Shown here: positions 61,528-64,000 of the stretch, piece by piece
Layout of the letters: the number at the start of each line of letters is the position of its first letter
Position numbering within the stretch: position 1 is the stretch's first letter
DNA from: Sphingobacterium athyrii
GTDB taxonomy: Bacteria > Bacteroidota > Bacteroidia > Sphingobacteriales > Sphingobacteriaceae
DNA length: 64,000 nt
Direction of reading: 5' to 3'
Assembly: GCF_003071065.1 (NCBI RefSeq)
Contig: NZ_QCXX01000012.1
Coordinates: forward strand, 1-64,000
Translations under genes and position numbers: made by a program
The notes under the pieces: generated by a model
Seen by the model: only the letters and a program-made list of their open reading frames with translations
Told to the model about the DNA's origin: nothing
The model's database searches: none

Positions 61528-62550
61528 ATGAAACCATTCTTATTTTTCTTCCTCATTCAGGTCTTTCTGACCGAAACACTATCCGCACAAAAAAACACGA
61601 TTCAGTTGCTGAACCAAGAACGCAACAGTAGTTACCGTGGACTAAGCGTAGTTGACGATCAGACGCTCTGGGTCAGCGGAAACAATGGAACAGTCGGATT
61701 AAGTACGGATGCAGGAAAAAACTGGCAATGGATCAACCCCATAGGCTACGAAAAAATCGACTTTAGGGATATTGAAGCTTTTGATGAAAATGAGGCACTG
61801 ATTATCTCCGCCGGTTCCCCGGCCTTGATCCTGCGCACCACTGATGCCGGCAGAAGCTGGAAAGAGGTTTTTAAAGATACACGACCTGAAATATTTTATG
61901 ATGGCTTTGCTTTTACACCTAAAGGTGTTGGTATCGCTTTTGGTGACGCCATCAACGGGAAGATGCCTTTATTGAAAACGACAGATTTTGGACAGACCTG
62001 GCAGGATATATCCTCCAATCTAAGCTATACCATTTTCGAAGGTGAGGCTGGTTTTGCCGCCAGCGGTACCTCTATCTTTAGTCTGCCGACGGGGAATTTC
62101 TGGATCGCAACAGGCGGAACGGTTTCCAATATTTACACGAGCAGTGATCAGGGGGACACCTGGCAGCGTTACAGTTGCCCCATCACGCAAGGGCAAAATA
62201 GCAGTGGGCCATTTTCCATAGCATTTCATTCACCCAAAAAAGGCATCGTCGTCGGTGGAGATTACCGGAATGACAAGAATACGGAAAAGGCCTGTTTTCT
62301 GAGTCATGATGGCGGTAAAACCTGGCATCCGTCCCGTCAGCCCCTATCAGGCTTTAAGTCAGCGGTGATTTATCTTTCAAGCAAAAAGCTTATTTGCACC
62401 GGAACATCAGGCACAGACCTGTCGGATGATCAGGGAAAAACATGGCATACCATTTCCCGGGAAAGCTACAATGCGGTGCAAAAAGCAAAAAAAGGGAAAG
62501 CTGTTTTTCTGGTTGGGGATAAAGGAAAAATAGCAAGGCTGGTCCAATAG
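61528..62550 (+). CDS. Secreted BNR/YCF48-like beta-propeller protein
   Basis: A 340-residue protein with a signal peptide (to LSAQ, 17-20). The repeated pattern S-x-D-x-G-x-x-W (STDAGKNWQW, TTDAGRSWKE, TTDFGQTWQD, SSDQGDTWQR, SHDGGKTWHP, SDDQGKTWHT) marks a BNR/sialidase-like or YCF48-type beta-propeller. In Bacteroidota such proteins are usually annotated as oxidoreductases or photosystem-assembly-like; no enzymatic residues are evident here. Its partner is unknown. Confidence 0.8.
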   Translation: MKPFLFFFLIQVFLTETLSAQKNTIQLLNQERNSSYRGLSVVDDQTLWVSGNNGTVGLSTDAGKNWQWINPIGYEKIDFRDIEAFDENEALIISAGSPALILRTTDAGRSWKEVFKDTRPEIFYDGFAFTPKGVGIAFGDAINGKMPLLKTTDFGQTWQDISSNLSYTIFEGEAGFAASGTSIFSLPTGNFWIATGGTVSNIYTSSDQGDTWQRYSCPITQGQNSSGPFSIAFHSPKKGIVVGGDYRNDKNTEKACFLSHDGGKTWHPSRQPLSGFKSAVIYLSSKKLICTGTSGTDLSDDQGKTWHTISRESYNAVQKAKKGKAVFLVGDKGKIARLVQ

Positions 62551-62569
62551 GTCAACCTTGCTATTTTTT
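62526..62569. terminator. Bidirectional terminator
   Basis: AAAAATAGCAAGG pairs with CCTTGCTATTTTT around a loop that contains the stop codon of the BNR gene. It separates that gene from the convergent antiporter. Confidence 0.7.
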
Positions 62570-62635
62570 GAGCTTCCCAGCTTTTGGTGCCGGATGCTAC
62601 GAAAAGAATTGACGTCTTTTCTCCGGGTAATCGTC

Positions 62636-64000
62636 TTATCTGCGTGACAGCCGCGACTCTTCCAGATCCAGCGAATACTCCAGTTCTTTGATCACATCGC
62701 TATCATATTCTTTGCTCTCTTTCATCTTCGCTAATCCATCGCGACGCAAAGCCAGAATTTCCAGCATAATTTTGTTATATAATCCCCGTACAGCTGAGAG
62801 TTGCGCACGGGTATCTTCTTCCTTAGCACGTTCAGAAGCATTTACGCTTCTGATAAGCTGCTCTTTGACCCGTGCAATGGTTTCATATTCCATCATTTCT
62901 TTGGCATAATGCTTATCCAGATAAGCTATCGAATCCCTACCGAGCTTAACACGGATCTCATCAATTTGTTCTTCCACGGATACCTGTTCGTCGACCTCAT
63001 CAATTTTTATTAGCTTAATTAACAGCGGCAAGGTAAGTCCCTGAAACACCAAGGTCACTAGAATAACGACAAAAGTGATAAACAAAATAAGATTACGGTG
63101 CGGAAAAGCTGTTCCGTCATATAATGTCATGGGAATGGCCAAGGCCGAGGCAAGTGAAACAACACCTCTCATACCGGCCCAACCGACTACCAAAGGCAGT
63201 TTCCAGCCCGGACCTTTTTCTTTGACACGCACCCGCTTGAACAATAGACGCGGCACATAGGCTGAGAGATAAACCGCTACCAAGCGCAGGACGATGACAA
63301 TAACACAGATTGCCAAGGCGTAATCTATGGCTTCTTCCATCGAGTACTCACCCAATCCGTTGATGATCACGGGAAGTTCAAGCCCGATCAGGATAAAAAC
63401 AAAACCATTCAATAGAAAACCTATTGTCGCCCAAACCTCCTTGGTCTGGATACGGGTATGATAGTTCAGATAATCACCTGCACGGAAGGAAAGGAATAAT
63501 CCGCCACTGACCACTGCCAGAACGCCCGACCATTCAAAATGCTCCGCAACAATATACATCAGGTATGGGGCAATCAAGGTGATCGGAGTTGATATGCTGG
63601 AGGATTTGGCCACGTAACGCAAAAAGAAATACAAGATATGGCCGATCACCAGACCAACAACGACCCCCATCACGGACAGAACAAGAAATTGTGTTGTTGC
63701 CGTACCCATGGCAAATTGACCTGTTAAAATAGCGATGGACGCAAAACGAAACACCGTCAGAGAGGCCGCATCGTTGACCAGGCTCTCCCCTTCCAGAATG
63801 GCAATCCCCCGTTTGGGTATACTGATCCCCTTTAACACCGAACTCGCAGCGACGGCATCTGGTGGTGATATAATTCCACCCAGCAGAAAACCCAAGGCTA
63901 AGGTGAAGCCCGGGATAATGCTGACCGAAAAATAAGCGATTGCCAAGGATGTGAAAAAGACCAGGCCAAAGCCCATGATAAAAATAGATCGGCGCCATTT
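62636..64000 (-). CDS. CPA1-family Na+/H+ antiporter, cut by the window edge
   Basis: At least 454 residues; the frame is open to the right edge, so the N-terminus lies beyond position 64000. The antiporter core includes GGIISPPDAVAASSVLKG (ion-binding region), ESLVNDAASLTVF with the conserved Asn-Asp, and GWAGMRGVVSLASALAIPM with the conserved Arg. A charged cytoplasmic C-terminal tail of about 110 residues follows, with coiled-coil character. It exchanges Na+ (or K+) for H+ and supports pH and salt homeostasis. Confidence 0.9.
   Translation of the reverse strand, partial: KWRRSIFIMGFGLVFFTSLAIAYFSVSIIPGFTLALGFLLGGIISPPDAVAASSVLKGISIPKRGIAILEGESLVNDAASLTVFRFASIAILTGQFAMGTATTQFLVLSVMGVVVGLVIGHILYFFLRYVAKSSSISTPITLIAPYLMYIVAEHFEWSGVLAVVSGGLFLSFRAGDYLNYHTRIQTKEVWATIGFLLNGFVFILIGLELPVIINGLGEYSMEEAIDYALAICVIVIVLRLVAVYLSAYVPRLLFKRVRVKEKGPGWKLPLVVGWAGMRGVVSLASALAIPMTLYDGTAFPHRNLILFITFVVILVTLVFQGLTLPLLIKLIKIDEVDEQVSVEEQIDEIRVKLGRDSIAYLDKHYAKEMMEYETIARVKEQLIRSVNASERAKEEDTRAQLSAVRGLYNKIMLEILALRRDGLAKMKESKEYDSDVIKELEYSLDLEESRLSRR

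Noticed and set aside
1..64000. tRNA, rRNA or riboswitch genes
   Set aside because: No cloverleaf, rRNA segment or recognised riboswitch core was seen by reading; a covariance-model scan could not be run.

Overview
The window is Bacteroidota chromosome, most likely Sphingobacteriaceae (a Sphingobacterium-like organism). The evidence is two SusC/SusD loci, an Oar-type TonB receptor, many lipoproteins with Bacteroidota-style lipoboxes, DUF4783/DUF4959/DUF4998 families, and promoters of the TTG-N19/20-TAnnTTTG type. The genus is inferred; no rRNA or tRNA gene is visible.

Layout. 1-1.9 kb is gene-poor and holds the most unusual material: a decayed type II-C-like CRISPR array (36-bp repeats, 30-bp spacers), a candidate minus-strand tracrRNA beside it, a second partial copy of the same module about 1 kb away, and four in-phase 21-bp repeats between them. 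No cas gene is in the window. An orphan XRE regulator with palindromic sites upstream follows. 2.7-13.2 kb is a polysaccharide utilization locus on the minus strand: GH105, GH31, SusC, SusD, a fasciclin-like lipoprotein and a PL6 lyase. 13.3-16.9 kb is a 5-oxoprolinase operon (pxpB-pxpC-pxpA) with an NRAMP-like transporter. 17.0-19.3 kb holds a nuclease remnant and an IS1182-family element. 19.3-22.6 kb is an Oar-like receptor. 24.2-32.3 kb is a second SusC/SusD operon with two accessory lipoproteins and no enzyme.

32.4-63 kb is mostly housekeeping: DUF4783-nadC-plsY-M48 protease; gpmI and a lipoprotein whose signal-peptide codons overlap the gpmI terminator; a His/Cys-rich small protein with a TonB receptor; ferritin; a TPR protein; lon; dctA; an alpha/beta hydrolase; purF; an Nramp transporter fused to a universal stress domain; a 2H phosphoesterase; gamma-glutamyltransferase; a xylose operon (xylB-xylA-Na+ symporter) with a divergent LacI regulator and a shared palindromic operator; two tandem related membrane proteins of unknown function; a YCF48/BNR-like protein; and a CPA1 Na+/H+ antiporter cut by the right edge.

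How the parts fit: the first locus should import and process a uronic-acid-containing glycan; the xylose operon takes D-xylose to xylulose-5-phosphate; pxpABC and Ggt both touch gamma-glutamyl/5-oxoproline metabolism. All functions are read from protein family motifs; none has been tested.
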